Below, piece by piece: positions 18,734-27,982 of a stretch of DNA of 64,000 nt (positions are counted from its first letter, which is position 1; every line of letters begins with the position of its first letter). The position numbers and the translations under genes are program-made. The stretch lies in assembly GCA_963665215.2 (NCBI GenBank), contig CAXXWW010000014.1:248001-312000 (forward strand). The letters are read 5' to 3'. The DNA comes from G963665215 sp963665215. GTDB lineage: Bacteria; Chloroflexota; Dehalococcoidia; Lucifugimonadales; CAUZJF01. The notes beneath the pieces are model-generated. The model had not been told where the DNA came from. It ran no database searches and worked only from the letters and a program-made list of their open reading frames with translations.

Positions 18734-19543
18734 CTACAGAGAGAGCCCGTAGTAGCCGTTGACGGACTCCTTGACAGCCCAAATCTCGTCGATGGTAAGG
18801 GCCTTGGCACAGACAGCAATGAGAGCAATCTGGCCATTGAAGAACCTTTCTTTGACAGCGTACCTAGCGCCTATATTGACCAGGCTGGTCTGGTTTTCCA
18901 TAGCAGTGTAAAAGCCGCTACTACCATCCGTGTCGTCAACGAGAACTGCGTCTTTGTAGATGTCGATGCCCGTGACTGCCTCGCTGCCGTCGTAGGTAGC
19001 GGTAAGTAGCCCCCAATCGGTGCCAAATGCCGTTGCATCACTACGCTGTATGGTGGCACCGGCGCTGTCGTCCGTCAGGACGAAGAATGGTGCCCCGCTA
19101 GAACTCAGTTCAAGCGCCCACTCGCCTATATTCAAGTCCTGCTTGCCTACGATGGCCATAGAGGAACTGTTATTGGCTCGTTTAATGAGAGCTACTGCGC
19201 TGAACGCCTCGTCAACTGACCCGTCGCCGAAGCTGATGTTGGTAGTGTCGGGTGAGTCTCCCTCTTCGTCGGTGCCGTTGAGGGTCACGGCGTAGCCTGA
19301 GCCCAGCTCGGAGGGCTTGGTATCGAATGCGGACACTTCCTCCGACCACGTGAGGACTCGGGCGTGTCGGGACTTATCCGTCAGGGTCGTGCCAGACTTC
19401 CCTGGTAGCCACAGCGCACGTACGTCTCCCAGCAGTTGCAGCAGGTATTGGACGAACTCGCTGTCGACCTGGTCTCCCCGGCGATTGCGCGACCCTTGCC
19501 GGAGAGGGTTTGGACGATAGTCAATCTTTGCTTGTGGGCCCAT
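18734..19543 (-). CDS. phage LamG/concanavalin-like structural protein
   Basis: The 269-residue protein has an N-terminal segment followed by a LamG-type fold (SVDEAFSAVALIKRANNSSSMAIVGK, GEWALELSSSGAPFFVLTD, LLTATYDGSEAVTGIDIYKDAVLVDD, FNGQIALIAVCAKALTIDEI). Such domains bind carbohydrates or protein partners on virions. It lies 2 bp after the upstream 99-residue gene, so the two are cotranscribed. It is a distant paralogue of the transposon-split gene. Confidence 0.65.
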   Translation of the reverse strand: MGPQAKIDYRPNPLRQGSRNRRGDQVDSEFVQYLLQLLGDVRALWLPGKSGTTLTDKSRHARVLTWSEEVSAFDTKPSELGSGYAVTLNGTDEEGDSPDTTNISFGDGSVDEAFSAVALIKRANNSSSMAIVGKQDLNIGEWALELSSSGAPFFVLTDDSAGATIQRSDATAFGTDWGLLTATYDGSEAVTGIDIYKDAVLVDDTDGSSGFYTAMENQTSLVNIGARYAVKERFFNGQIALIAVCAKALTIDEIWAVKESVNGYYGLSL

Positions 19544-19545
19544 TG

Positions 19546-19845
19546 TTAGGCCTTCACCGCGTAGAAGTCGACGCCTTCACCGTTTGTATCGGCGTCGAGG
19601 TAGATATCGTTGAGGTCCAGCCAGTTCACCGCGGGGATCTCCAGCGTGTCTCCGGCGGCCAGCCCATCGTTGGTGGCGGCAGCAACATCAGAGCCTCCAA
19701 TGTAGACCTGGCCTGTGTTGCCGGCCTTCGCGGTCAGGGTCAGCGCCTTCACACGCTGGCTGGTGGAGGAAAGTGCCTCCGCCGTCCCGGCCGCCGATAC
19801 CGTCTTCTCTGAAGAGATGAGTGTGGGAGTCTCCGATGCAGCCAT
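19546..19845 (-). CDS. small phage head protein (possible decoration protein)
   Basis: The 99-residue Ala/Thr-rich protein (ALTLTAKAGNTGQVYIGGSDVAAATNDGLAAGDTLEI...WLDLNDIYLDADTNGEGVDFYAVKA) has the beta-strand pattern of small head-decoration or fibre proteins. It is placed between capsid and LamG genes on the same strand. Function is inferred only from position and composition. Confidence 0.55.
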   Translation of the reverse strand: MAASETPTLISSEKTVSAAGTAEALSSTSQRVKALTLTAKAGNTGQVYIGGSDVAAATNDGLAAGDTLEIPAVNWLDLNDIYLDADTNGEGVDFYAVKA

Positions 19846-20008
19846 CTATCACTCCACCTCCGAGCTAATAGTGTCCATTCCCTTATTCAGCCAACCGGCC
19901 TCCGCTGGAGGCCCGGTCACACGGCTGTCATATCATCGGACCGGGCCTTCACCAGAGAGGCCTCCGCATGTTGCGGACCGCCTCGCGGCGCTGTCTTCAG
20001 TGGTCGGA

Positions 20009-20470
20009 CTAGGATGTCGGGACGTACTGGATGTACAGGTTGCCGGCCAGATTGGTGGCGTTGGCCGTGAGAATCTTGGCGGTCACGTAGTCATTGGTTC
20101 CGCCCTTTTTGTCCCACTTCCATGACTTGCCCTCGCCGTTGGTGCCGTTGTCAGTGGAGTTGAGGCTGTCACTGATGCCGGTGGCATTGGCGTCGACGCC
20201 ATCGAAGATGTCATCCCCGGTGCTGGTGGCAGATGCCACCGCGTCCACGTCGAGCACCGAGGTCGCGCTTCCCCCCGCCGTCGTTATGTCCAGTATGCAC
20301 CGGACGATGATTGCATCCACGGTCTCGGGGTCCTGCACCGCCACGGCGAAGGCGTTGGTGCTACCTCCACTGAGGGCCACCTTCAGCCACTTTGACGGCG
20401 CGTTCGTGCCCGAAGGGGAGAACAGCGCGCCCACGTTTTCTGCGGTCGGGTTTGTCTTGTCGTATCCCAT
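20009..20470 (-). CDS. hypothetical phage structural protein
   Basis: The 153-residue protein begins MGYDKTNPTAENVGALFSPSGTNAPSKW and is rich in Ser, Thr, Asp and Gly, without Cys-rich or transmembrane features. It follows the capsid gene by about 100 bp in the same direction. No family was recognised. Head decoration or stabilisation is the likeliest role from context. Confidence 0.5.
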   Translation of the reverse strand: MGYDKTNPTAENVGALFSPSGTNAPSKWLKVALSGGSTNAFAVAVQDPETVDAIIVRCILDITTAGGSATSVLDVDAVASATSTGDDIFDGVDANATGISDSLNSTDNGTNGEGKSWKWDKKGGTNDYVTAKILTANATNLAGNLYIQYVPTS

Positions 20471-20576
20471 GAATCAGGCCTCCACGATTTGGGTGTAGGG
20501 CATGGGGCGATGAGTGGGGTGATGGATGAGGGGTGTATTGACCTCGACCGCTAATCCATCACCCCGTGCCCACTCT

Positions 20577-22026
20577 TTAGGTTACGCCGGTGATGTCATA
20601 TTGCAGACCAGTATGAGTGGCGGTCGACCGGCTCCCGCTTCGCTCGGTCAGCGCGTGGCGGAAGCTCACTGTCACCACCGTCTGCCGCTTCTGGGTATCC
20701 CTGTCTACGTCGATGGCCAGATCGCGCCGGAAGCCCTGCGCCCACTGAGTCCGGTTGAAGATCAGCAGGCGTCCCGTGTCGGTGCCATTCCCGGCATCGG
20801 TGACTTTGCCGTCCGTGTCGGCCAGCTTCATCTGCTCCGAGACGATGACGGGAATTCCCTCCACTGAGCCCAGCATGCCTGTAAGCACCGTGGCCTGCGG
20901 CCCCAGCTTGTCCATCGTCCGAAACTGGGTGATCGACTGGGCGCGGATGAAAGTTTTCACGTCCATGACCCACACGAGTTCTGATGGCCTGGCCCCGTAC
21001 TTGCCCAGCTTGGCTCGTATTACGTTGAACGTATCGTCGGACACACCCCCGCCGTGGTCGTTGGCCTGGCTGGTATTGTCCACCAGCGGCAGCTGAATCA
21101 GGCCCTTATAGCCAAAAGCCAGTGGCCCTTGCCGGCGTCGCTGGACGATATCGTGGCCCCATCGGCATTGATATTGTCCGTGGTGGCTGTATCGGCGTTG
21201 AGGATGATGTCGTCCAGCGCCTCGGCCACGTTTCGTACCAAGCCGGCCCGGATCTCGGGCAGCATGGCGATGATCGCGTCCTCTTCCAGGGTGAAGGAGT
21301 AGGGCACCTGGCCCACCAGCTCGTACGCTGTCAGCGTGGCCTTGCCCGTGCTCAGTGCAGTGGAGGTGGTGGAGACGTTTTCGGTGCCAGGATAGAAGTT
21401 GACGTCACCCAGTTGGCGGGGCAAGTCGAAGGGATTGGATGGCATCGAGAACGTCTGGACCAGGGGTGCGACCAGCGTCTGCAGGTTCACATCCATCCAG
21501 AGTTCCCGTGCCTCCAGGGTTGCTACCAGCTCATCTCCCGAGCCGGATGTTGTGCTGTCCATGGCCGCCCTGGTCATCGACTGGAGCATAGACCTGCTAA
21601 ACGACTCGAACTGACCGGTGGACCTCTTGTCCACGGTGAACCAACCGCTCAGTCTATGGGCGCCGATTTGGTAAGACTCCTGGATGACGCCCGGCGTCAG
21701 GCTCGCGATGAGTGAGCGCTTCGCCTCCTCGACCCTCTCTAGCCATGCCGGCCCAAACGACTCCCGCCGCTGCGACCAGGCCACGCGCCGAAGCAGCCCC
21801 AGCTCCAGGATACTCAGGCCGGCATAAGGACCCTCCGCCACGACTGGCGCCTTGTCCTCCTCCGCGTACTTCGCCAGCGCCTCCCGGCGCACCGCCCGCT
21901 CGCGCTCCTGGAGCCGTTGGACCTCGTGACCCAGCCGCTCGGTCTCCTCCCTGAGCAGGCCGACATCTTGTGTCACCGGGTCGAACCGCTCCCTGACGAA
22001 ATCGCCTCAATGTCCGAAGTCGACAT
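20577..22026 (-). pseudogene. major capsid protein (HK97 fold), frameshifted
   Basis: The N-terminal frame (21098 to about 22000) has a charged coiled-coil scaffold-like region (LLREETERLGHEVQRLQERERAVR) and the start of the capsid domain (MSTDSTTSGSGDELVATLEARELWMD-type segment, VPYSFTLEEDAI). The C-terminal frame (20577-21083) continues GYKGLIQLPLVDNTSQAND...VMDVKTFIRAQSI...GIPVIVSEQM. Adding one T to the T4 run at 21114-21117 (minus strand) fuses them as HWLFGYKGL. The ATG at 22026 is preferred as the start. It requires one further base in the short run at 21999-22001, otherwise GTG 21976 must serve. Upstream lies the prohead protease, as usual. Confidence 0.75.
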
Positions 22027-22104
22027 TTTCCTAGAGACCTCCTTCTTGGACTACGTTTGGTTCTCCCCGCCTGCTCCCCATACGGCATGTCCCTCACCAC
22101 CGCG

Positions 22105-22785
22105 TTAGGGCGCGTGGGTGGGAAGGGAGACCTTGCTCGTGAGCGCGACCCGGAGAGTGCCAACCAACGCCCGGACCTCCCTCCAGTCGCTTCCGCGACC
22201 CGTGTCACCGGCTTCCGGCTCACGGGGTAGAGGGCTGCCCTCGTCCTCTGTGTCTGCGTTCGCGGACTCGTGAGTCGCATCCGGCCCATGCAGGAAGTCG
22301 CTAAGCATGCGGCGATGGGACTCCCTCAGCGCATCGGGGTCCGCGGGCACCGCCACGATCGACCACTCCAGTAGCTCAGAACGGGTGTCCCGCCACCGTC
22401 CGCCCTCTACCAGCTCACCCTTGATGGGGAGCCAGCTGATCGACGCAGCACCCAGGAAGCCCTTGTCCCAGGCGTTCTTGACACGTTGAGCGAATGGGTC
22501 CTCATTGAGGAACTCGAAGTCCGCGACGACCCTCCCGTTGGCGGCGTTGGTGATCTTGAGAGTCCTCCCAATCGGCAGCCCCGCGGATGGCGAGCGGCCC
22601 GCCACGTCGTGGGCCCACATCACCACAGGGTTCTTCGCATAGTTCTCGGTGGAGAGCCCTTCGAAGTCCAGCTCCGGCGGCTGACGGATGCGCTCATTGG
22701 CCGCGATCGTAACCCGGTACAGGTTGTCGCTCAGCGTCCTCCGCTCCACGATGTCCATGTAGGCAGACCGGACCGGCCCTTCCAT
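22105..22785 (-). CDS. HK97-family prohead protease
   Basis: This maturation protease cleaves the capsid scaffold during head assembly. The 226-residue protein has the S78-type pattern: RVTIAANERIRQPPELDFEGLSTENYAKNPVVMWAHD with the catalytic His region, FLGAASISWLPI with the Ser, and ELLEWSIVAVPADPDALRES. The C-terminal tail is low complexity and acidic. The start ATG 22785 is preceded by GAGGAGGAG. A promoter with an SOS-type box and a terminator-like leader lie just upstream. Confidence 0.88.
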   Translation of the reverse strand: MEGPVRSAYMDIVERRTLSDNLYRVTIAANERIRQPPELDFEGLSTENYAKNPVVMWAHDVAGRSPSAGLPIGRTLKITNAANGRVVADFEFLNEDPFAQRVKNAWDKGFLGAASISWLPIKGELVEGGRWRDTRSELLEWSIVAVPADPDALRESHRRMLSDFLHGPDATHESANADTEDEGSPLPREPEAGDTGRGSDWREVRALVGTLRVALTSKVSLPTHAP

Positions 22786-22867
22786 GCACTCCTCCTCGAA
22801 GACTAGGGCTTGGGGTGAGGGACCCGGTCCCCATACTCCTTTAGCCCATGCCCTTTCCCCGCTAACA

Positions 22868-22920
22868 AAAAAAGCCCCCGACCTCTCCCGACGAACTTGT
22901 CGGGGTCTAATCGGGGGCTT
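22868..22920 (-). terminator. terminator-like hairpin in the protease leader
   Basis: On the minus strand AGCCCCCGA pairs with TCGGGGGCT, enclosing a second hairpin (CCCCGAC...GTCGGG), and is followed by TTTTTTT. It lies between the SOS-box promoter and the protease start. It would end transcription before the gene unless read through, suggesting attenuation or antitermination. Confidence 0.7.
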
Positions 22921-22968
22921 CGTCGCCCTCTGCTTGGCTCCGTCCCGGAGCGTTTCTCTTCTAGATAA

Positions 22969-22997
22969 AGACTAGAACATATGTTCGGCACTGTCAA
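22969..22997 (-). promoter_or_regulatory. phage promoter with GAAC-N4-GTTC SOS box in its spacer
   Basis: On the minus strand TTGACA (22992-22997) and TAGTCT (22969-22974) are spaced by 17 bp. The spacer ends with the perfect palindrome GAACATATGTTC (22975-22986), matching the Gram-positive/Dehalococcoides LexA site GAACNNNNGTTC. LexA bound there would block RNA polymerase, so the protease operon is likely DNA-damage inducible. Confidence 0.7.
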
Positions 22998-23017
22998 GAG
23001 GGGCTAGGGCCGGTAGC

Positions 23018-23476
23018 TCAATCAAACCGCAGGCATCCTATGGCACGGTCTATTGTCGCCGCCGCCCTGTCAAGCCCAGATACAGCGCTCGCGACATCAA
23101 GCGAGGCACGTATTGTGATCGACGTTATTGTAATCTCGCTTGCTTCAACTTTCCGCCGCCTACTTTCCAAAATGGCCAAACAGTTTTGTGATGCATCGCC
23201 AATCCATTTCTTCACGTTACGACGCTTCTGTACGCCATCGCTTCTCCAGTTTACGAACACTTGGACACGCCGCCCAGACTCGTCTCCGCTGATTTCGACC
23301 GTTACACCAGTTGGCAGCGCAACCACCGCGGCACTCTTGTCCCTATCCCAGTTGTACTGATCGGCGAACTCGGTCCGAGCAACGATTTCCTCGGAGAGCA
23401 GCTCCGCGGATTTCACCGAACTTGGGCGCTCTAACGCCTCAAGTAGACGTTGCAGTTCCCCTTGTATCTGTGCCAT
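23018..23476 (-). CDS. hypothetical protein
   Basis: The 152-residue product starts at ATG 23476 (MAQIQGELQRLLEALERPSSVKSAELL). It has a charged helical N-terminus, a central beta-rich segment (SAAVVALPTGVTVEISGDESGRRVQVFVNWRS) and a helical C-terminus. No family was recognised. The frame stays open upstream into the IS256 end, but ATG 23476 is the natural start. The IS256 element lies about 90 bp upstream and may have removed its promoter. Its stop is about 20 bp before the phage promoter, so it could be a phage accessory gene. Confidence 0.55.
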   Translation of the reverse strand: MAQIQGELQRLLEALERPSSVKSAELLSEEIVARTEFADQYNWDRDKSAAVVALPTGVTVEISGDESGRRVQVFVNWRSDGVQKRRNVKKWIGDASQNCLAILESRRRKVEASEITITSITIRASLDVASAVSGLDRAAATIDRAIGCLRFD

Positions 23477-23562
23477 ATCCCATCGCTCGGCTTGGCGATC
23501 CCGAGTGGAGTTTAAGATCACCCTTGCGACTCTTGCGGGAATCGATGAGGTATCTTCAAAAA

Positions 23563-24898
23563 GTGTGTAAACAGTCAGGCGGTGTACCCTCTCTCTGAAC
23601 AACACGGGCTCGAGGCCCAAGAGAGGAGATAGACCGCCCATGAGGAAGGAAAGCACTGAGAGTAGGTCGGAGTCAAGGCCGGAGTGGGAGCAGTTGGAGG
23701 ATTGGGTGCGAAGCCAGGTCCAGAGGCTGATCCAGGAGTTGCTGGAGGAGGAGGTGACGGCGTTTCTGGGAAGGGCGAAGTCGGCGCTCAGATCCGACTC
23801 GGACTCAGATACCGGCTATCGGAACGGATACGGCAGAGCCCGGAGGCTTACGCTGAGTTCGGGAACGATACAGCTGAGGCGGCCGCGAGTCCGCGATACC
23901 GAGGAGCAGTTCGAGAGCCGGCTGCTGCCGCTGTTCGTCAACAGGACCAGGAAGGTTGCTGAGTTGATCCCCGAGCTGTACCTGCACGGTCTATCCGAAG
24001 GCGACTTCGATCTGGCTTTGCGGGGGCTGCTGGGAGAGGACGCACCGGTATCGGCGAGCACGGTGGCCCGGTTGAAGGATAAGTGGAACGATGAGCTTGC
24101 CCAATGGCGCAGCCGGCCCCTCGATGACCTGGAAGTGGTCTACATGTGGGTGGATGGAGTCTACGTCAAGGCTGGTCTTGAGAAGGAGAAGGCGGCGGTA
24201 CTGGTGGTGATGGCGGCCCTGAGCGACGGGAGCAAGGTGGTGGTGAGCGCTGTTCCCGGATACAGGGAGTCCACAGAGAACTGGTCCGAGGTGCTCAGGG
24301 ACATCAAGCGCCGGGGCTTGAGCTGCCCGAGGCTGGTGGTTGGAGACGGACACCTGGGCATCTGGGGAGCTCTGCGCAACGTCTATCCGCAGGCGGCAGA
24401 GCAACGCTGCTGGAACCACAAGATCGTAAACGTGCTCGCCAAGCTTCCAAAGCGACAACAGGACCAGGCCAAGCTCATGCTGCGTACTATCCCCTACGCG
24501 CCGACTCGGACAGAGGCTGAGCGGCTCAGGACGGTGTTCACCAGGTGGTGCGGCGACCATTCCTACGAGGCGGCCTCAGAGGCCTTGGAGCGGGACTGGG
24601 ACCGCATGGTCACCTTCTATGACTTCCCAAAGGAGCACTGGGGGCACCTTCGCACGACGAACCCGGTAGAATCACCCTTCGCGGCCCTCAGGCTTCGGAC
24701 CGATGCCGCCAAGCGCTACAAGAGGGTCGATCGGGCGATAGCGGTGATCTGGAAAATGTTGATGGTCGCCGAACAGCGCTTCAGGCGTCTGAAGGCCCCT
24801 GAGTTGATCGAAGACGTCTATCTCGGTGCACAGTATGCGGATGGAATCGCCATTGAATCAACGGCTGAGAAGGTCGCCGCCTGATGTCGTTTACACAC
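23563..24898 (+). mobile_element. IS256-family insertion sequence
   Basis: Terminal inverted repeats GTGTGTAAAC...TCAGGCGG occur at 23563 and, complemented, at 24898. They enclose one intact transposase gene. No 8-9 bp target duplication was found at the flanks, which suggests later rearrangement; the right side directly borders an IS1182 copy. Confidence 0.85.
23640..24884 (+). CDS. IS256-family transposase
   Basis: The 414-residue mutator-type DDE transposase is intact. Catalytic acidic residues lie in VYMWVDGVYVK, LVVGDGHLGIW and TTNPVESPFA. The Cys/His pair QRCWNHK is typical of the family. The start ATG 23640 follows an AGAGAGGAGA ribosome-binding region. The element may still be mobile. 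Confidence 0.93.
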   Translation: MRKESTESRSESRPEWEQLEDWVRSQVQRLIQELLEEEVTAFLGRAKSALRSDSDSDTGYRNGYGRARRLTLSSGTIQLRRPRVRDTEEQFESRLLPLFVNRTRKVAELIPELYLHGLSEGDFDLALRGLLGEDAPVSASTVARLKDKWNDELAQWRSRPLDDLEVVYMWVDGVYVKAGLEKEKAAVLVVMAALSDGSKVVVSAVPGYRESTENWSEVLRDIKRRGLSCPRLVVGDGHLGIWGALRNVYPQAAEQRCWNHKIVNVLAKLPKRQQDQAKLMLRTIPYAPTRTEAERLRTVFTRWCGDHSYEAASEALERDWDRMVTFYDFPKEHWGHLRTTNPVESPFAALRLRTDAAKRYKRVDRAIAVIWKMLMVAEQRFRRLKAPELIEDVYLGAQYADGIAIESTAEKVAA

Positions 24899-24956
24899 CT
24901 ATTGACGTAACCTCGAATCGATCTCCATGCGTTACACCGTTTGGCCATAGATACTT

Positions 24957-26938
24957 GATTTGTTCGTAAAAACCCCTCGCCAGCCTGGGGCAAGGTGGGG
25001 ATAATGTAATAAAAGGTCGTGGGCGCTGCGCCTGGCCGAGGGAGGGGAGGATGTTCCGAATACGAGACCCGCAAGAGAGCCTCTGGCAGTCCCAGTTCCT
25101 GGTGACGCCGAAGAAGGCTAAGCGCCTGGAGAGAAGTTGGGCCGAGGTTTTCCGAAACGAGGCGCTCCCCCTGATTGACGAGGAGCGCTTTGCTCCCATG
25201 TACTGCGTGGACAACGGCCGTCCCAACCGGGCGGTGCAGACCGTCCTCGGGGTCCACCTCCTCAAAGAGATGTTCAACCTCACCGACGATGAAGCTCTGG
25301 AACAACTAGAGTTCAACCTGCTCTGGCACCACGCCCTGCGGCTAGACATCGAGGAGACCCACCTGCCCCAGAAGACCCTCCACAACTTCCGAGTTCGCCT
25401 GATGCAGCACGACGGTGGCCGGCTGGCTTTCCAGGAGACCACGGACCGGATCATCCAGGCGCTGGGCATACGCACCGGAAAGCAACGGCTGGACTCCACC
25501 CACATCATGAGCAACATCGCCACACTCACCCGGCTGGGCCTGTTCTGTGAGACGATGCGGTTGTTCCTGCGGGCCTTGCGCTGGGAGCACCCAGAGCTTC
25601 GCCCTGGGGTTCCGGAGGGCCTCCTGGGGCGCTATTTGAAGGAAGAAGACGAGGCGACCCACTACGAGGACGCCCGCACGGGGGAGGGTCGGCGACGCCT
25701 TTCGGTCTGTGCCCGGGACCTCTACCGGCTGGTGGACCGGTTCCATGGCACGACTGCTGCCCAGCTGGAGGAGTACCGGCTGCTGGAGCGGCTGCTGCGG
25801 GAGCAGTGCCATGTGGGCAAACACCAGGACGGGCGCCCCAGGGACGATGACGACGATGCTGGGGAATGCAAGGTGCCCGTGGCCTTGAAGGACCCGAAGC
25901 AGGTGTCCGCCGACTCGCTGCAATCGCCCCACGACCCGGATGTGACCTACAGCGGCCACAAGGGGAAGGGGTACGAGGTGCAGGTGGCGGAGACCTGCCA
26001 CGAGGAGAACGCCACCCAGCTCATCACCCACGTGGAGGTGACCCCCTCGAGTGGGAGCGACACCGACGTGAGCGTGCCGGTCGTTGACGGGCTCGCGGAG
26101 CGGAAGGTCCGACCGGACGAGCTCTTCGCCGACACGGCGTATGGGTCGGGCCGCAATGCCTTCGAAGCCTCGCGCCGGGGAACGGAACTGGTGAGCCCGG
26201 TGGCGGGGTCGGCGCCGGGGAACTCGCACGAAGGAGAGCGTGACGGACCACCGCCGCTCACCGCCGCGGACTTTCAGATCGACGTCACAGGGGAGCAGGC
26301 CACGGTGTGCCCCGCCGGCCACCCGTCCATCGAGGAGTACGAGCTGAAGGATGCGCCGGAGCGGGTAGAGGTCCACTTTGCCAGGACAACATGCGAGCCC
26401 TGCCCCTTGCGGTCCCGTTGCCCAGTGAAGCTGGACCGGCGTGCGGGGGACTACGTCCTCAAGGCGGACCTGGTGAAGGTAAACATCGAGCGGCGCCGGA
26501 GGGCCGAGGCCACCGAGGAGTGGCGCAAGCGGTATGACATAAGGGCCGGGATCGAGGGAACGAACTCCGAGCTCAAGCGCGCCCACGGGCTTGGGCGCTT
26601 GCGGGTGCGAGGGGGCCGTCGGGTGCGGCTTGCCGTCTACCTGAAGACGTTGGCGTGCAACTTCAAGCGGATGGTCCATGCACGCCTGGTGGAGATGGAG
26701 AACACGGCTCAGCGGGCGGTCGGGACGGTACCTGCGGTCGCGGCCGCATGAGGGCGCCGCTCCACAGCTTCCACCGGGTGCCCTGAGCCACGGAAGGGGT
26801 ACCGCAACGGGATCACGCTTGTCCTGAGCGCGGCAGATGGTGCGGTGAGCCCAGCAGCCGGCATCCCGTGGCCTCCTCCCTTCCAGGCCCCTTCGCACGC
26901 CAGGGTTCATCTCAAACAGGCCTTTTTGCGAGGGAATC
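24957..26938 (+). mobile_element. IS1182-family insertion sequence, copy 1
   Basis: This copy is about 98 percent alike by eye to copy 2 (29765-31738), which lies inverted 2.8 kb away. The ends are GATTTGTTCG and the complement of GATTCCCTCG. The flanks (ACTT left, AACC right) do not match, so no target duplication is seen. It has truncated the 5' end of a PhyH dioxygenase gene on its right. Confidence 0.85.
25051..26751 (+). CDS. IS1182-family transposase
   Basis: The 566-residue transposase is intact. The N-terminal DUF772-type region (NRAVQTVLGVHLLKEMFNLTDDEALEQLEFNLLWHHAL) precedes a DDE core with LDSTHIMSN, LFADTAYGSG and GIEGTNSELKRAHGLGRLRVRG. A Cys cluster (CEPCPLRSRC) is present as in the family. 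ATG 25051 has an upstream GGGAGGGGAGG ribosome-binding site. The long antisense frame is a shadow. Confidence 0.92.
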   Translation: MFRIRDPQESLWQSQFLVTPKKAKRLERSWAEVFRNEALPLIDEERFAPMYCVDNGRPNRAVQTVLGVHLLKEMFNLTDDEALEQLEFNLLWHHALRLDIEETHLPQKTLHNFRVRLMQHDGGRLAFQETTDRIIQALGIRTGKQRLDSTHIMSNIATLTRLGLFCETMRLFLRALRWEHPELRPGVPEGLLGRYLKEEDEATHYEDARTGEGRRRLSVCARDLYRLVDRFHGTTAAQLEEYRLLERLLREQCHVGKHQDGRPRDDDDDAGECKVPVALKDPKQVSADSLQSPHDPDVTYSGHKGKGYEVQVAETCHEENATQLITHVEVTPSSGSDTDVSVPVVDGLAERKVRPDELFADTAYGSGRNAFEASRRGTELVSPVAGSAPGNSHEGERDGPPPLTAADFQIDVTGEQATVCPAGHPSIEEYELKDAPERVEVHFARTTCEPCPLRSRCPVKLDRRAGDYVLKADLVKVNIERRRRAEATEEWRKRYDIRAGIEGTNSELKRAHGLGRLRVRGGRRVRLAVYLKTLACNFKRMVHARLVEMENTAQRAVGTVPAVAAA

Positions 26939-26941
26939 AAC

Positions 26942-27508
26942 CTTAACTGGCACGAGGACACCCGCTACGAGGCCAAGCGGACCGTCTATGTCCAGCAGCC
27001 GTACGGGCTTGGCACCGACCCGACAAAGCTTGGCTCTTTTCAATCCCGCATAGTGGCGGCGCCGCTGATGGCTGAGCCCAACTTCTGGATACCGCTAGTC
27101 GACGTATACGAGGAGAACGGCTGCCTTCAAGTGCTGCCGGGCGGCCATGGTCACACGCCGCCATACGTAGAACAGTGGGGACCCGACACGTTCGTTCCCC
27201 AGCTCGAGGGCCTCGTGCCCCTGCCCGTACCCATGCAGGTTGGCGACGCCTTGCTGATGCACCAACATCTGCCGCATTACTCTCCAGCTAATAGGTCTGA
27301 CCATGTCCGCTGGAGTGTGGATATCCGCTTCCAGGACGACCGTCTGAAAACGAAGTCCACGCGAGAGCCAGGGTTCCTTGCCCGGAGTAAGGAGCGACCT
27401 CAGGACGTGGTCACCGAGTTCGAGGGCTACGTGCGAATCCGAGAGGCGGCGAAGGAGTACGAGGCGGCGGCGAAGGTGTTCCAGCAGAAGTCCGGCGCCA
27501 GGCTGTAG
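26942..27508 (+). pseudogene. phytanoyl-CoA dioxygenase (PhyH) family protein, 5'-truncated
   Basis: The frame is open from the IS1182 end (LNWHEDTRYEAKRTV...) to TAG at 27508. The HED of LNWHED supplies the first two Fe(II) ligands, the His in VLPGGHGHTPP the third, and the Arg in HVRWSVDIRF the 2-oxoglutarate contact. Only the N-terminal portion is missing, removed by IS1182 copy 1. No start codon with a ribosome-binding site remains before the metal motif, so it is probably inactive. Confidence 0.8.
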
Positions 27509-27982
27509 ACGTACCAAGCCCTGATCTTCTCGATAGCACTTCGGCCAAACATGGGCCCGGCTGGCGCGCATCCCCGCCATCCGGGCCCTGTCCTATTTCG
27601 CCGCTAGGCGCGCAGTCCCATCTCTCCCATTGTCCCGATTGCCCAGCGGTATTGGGACGCCCAGCTCAACTCGATTTACTGGAGGGTGGTGTCCGTAGCC
27701 CTATCGATGCGCGTTGAGGCTATCGCGGAGAAATTTATGACGACCCACGTAAAACACCGGGATAAGACCAGCATCTCAGTGCAGCAAGCCAATTCCTCGC
27801 CGATTACGACCAATGCGGTTCCTGTTTCGCAGGCGTCTTACACGGCACTTGGGACGTATTCGGGGTGTTTGCCGGATCAATCTCAACAATGTTAGGCCCA
27901 TCATCACAGCGGGCTGCGGGGCGCGAGTCATTGAGTGGTGCGGTCCCACCCGATTGGCACCGCCCAGCTCTCGGAGGGCGTC
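27509..27982. other. no gene recognised
   Basis: This stretch between the PhyH fragment and the PARG-like gene shows no convincing coding pattern, RNA or repeat. It probably contains the promoter of the downstream gene. Confidence 0.4.

Larger units (their letters stand above)
13103..22997 (-). mobile_element. prophage structural-gene block (HK97-type), defective
   Basis: On the minus strand the order is prohead protease, major capsid, two small head proteins, LamG-type protein, small coiled protein, second LamG-type protein, head-tail connector and tail component. This is the standard HK97-like head-to-tail order. The capsid, small coiled protein, connector and tail component carry a frameshift or nonsense codon, and the second LamG gene is split by a transposon. 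Terminase and portal genes lie at 35543-37178, beyond a 12.8-kb non-phage insertion. No integrase, repressor, tape measure or lysis genes are in the window. Confidence 0.8.

Noticed and set aside
21105..21120. Programmed frameshift in the capsid gene
   Set aside because: The local sequence lacks a proper X-XXY-YYZ slippery heptamer, and one extra T gives a perfect single frame.
25342..26961. 539-codon open frame antisense to the IS1182 transposase
   Set aside because: It mirrors codon bias of the GC-rich transposase on the other strand, has no family features and is also found opposite copy 2.
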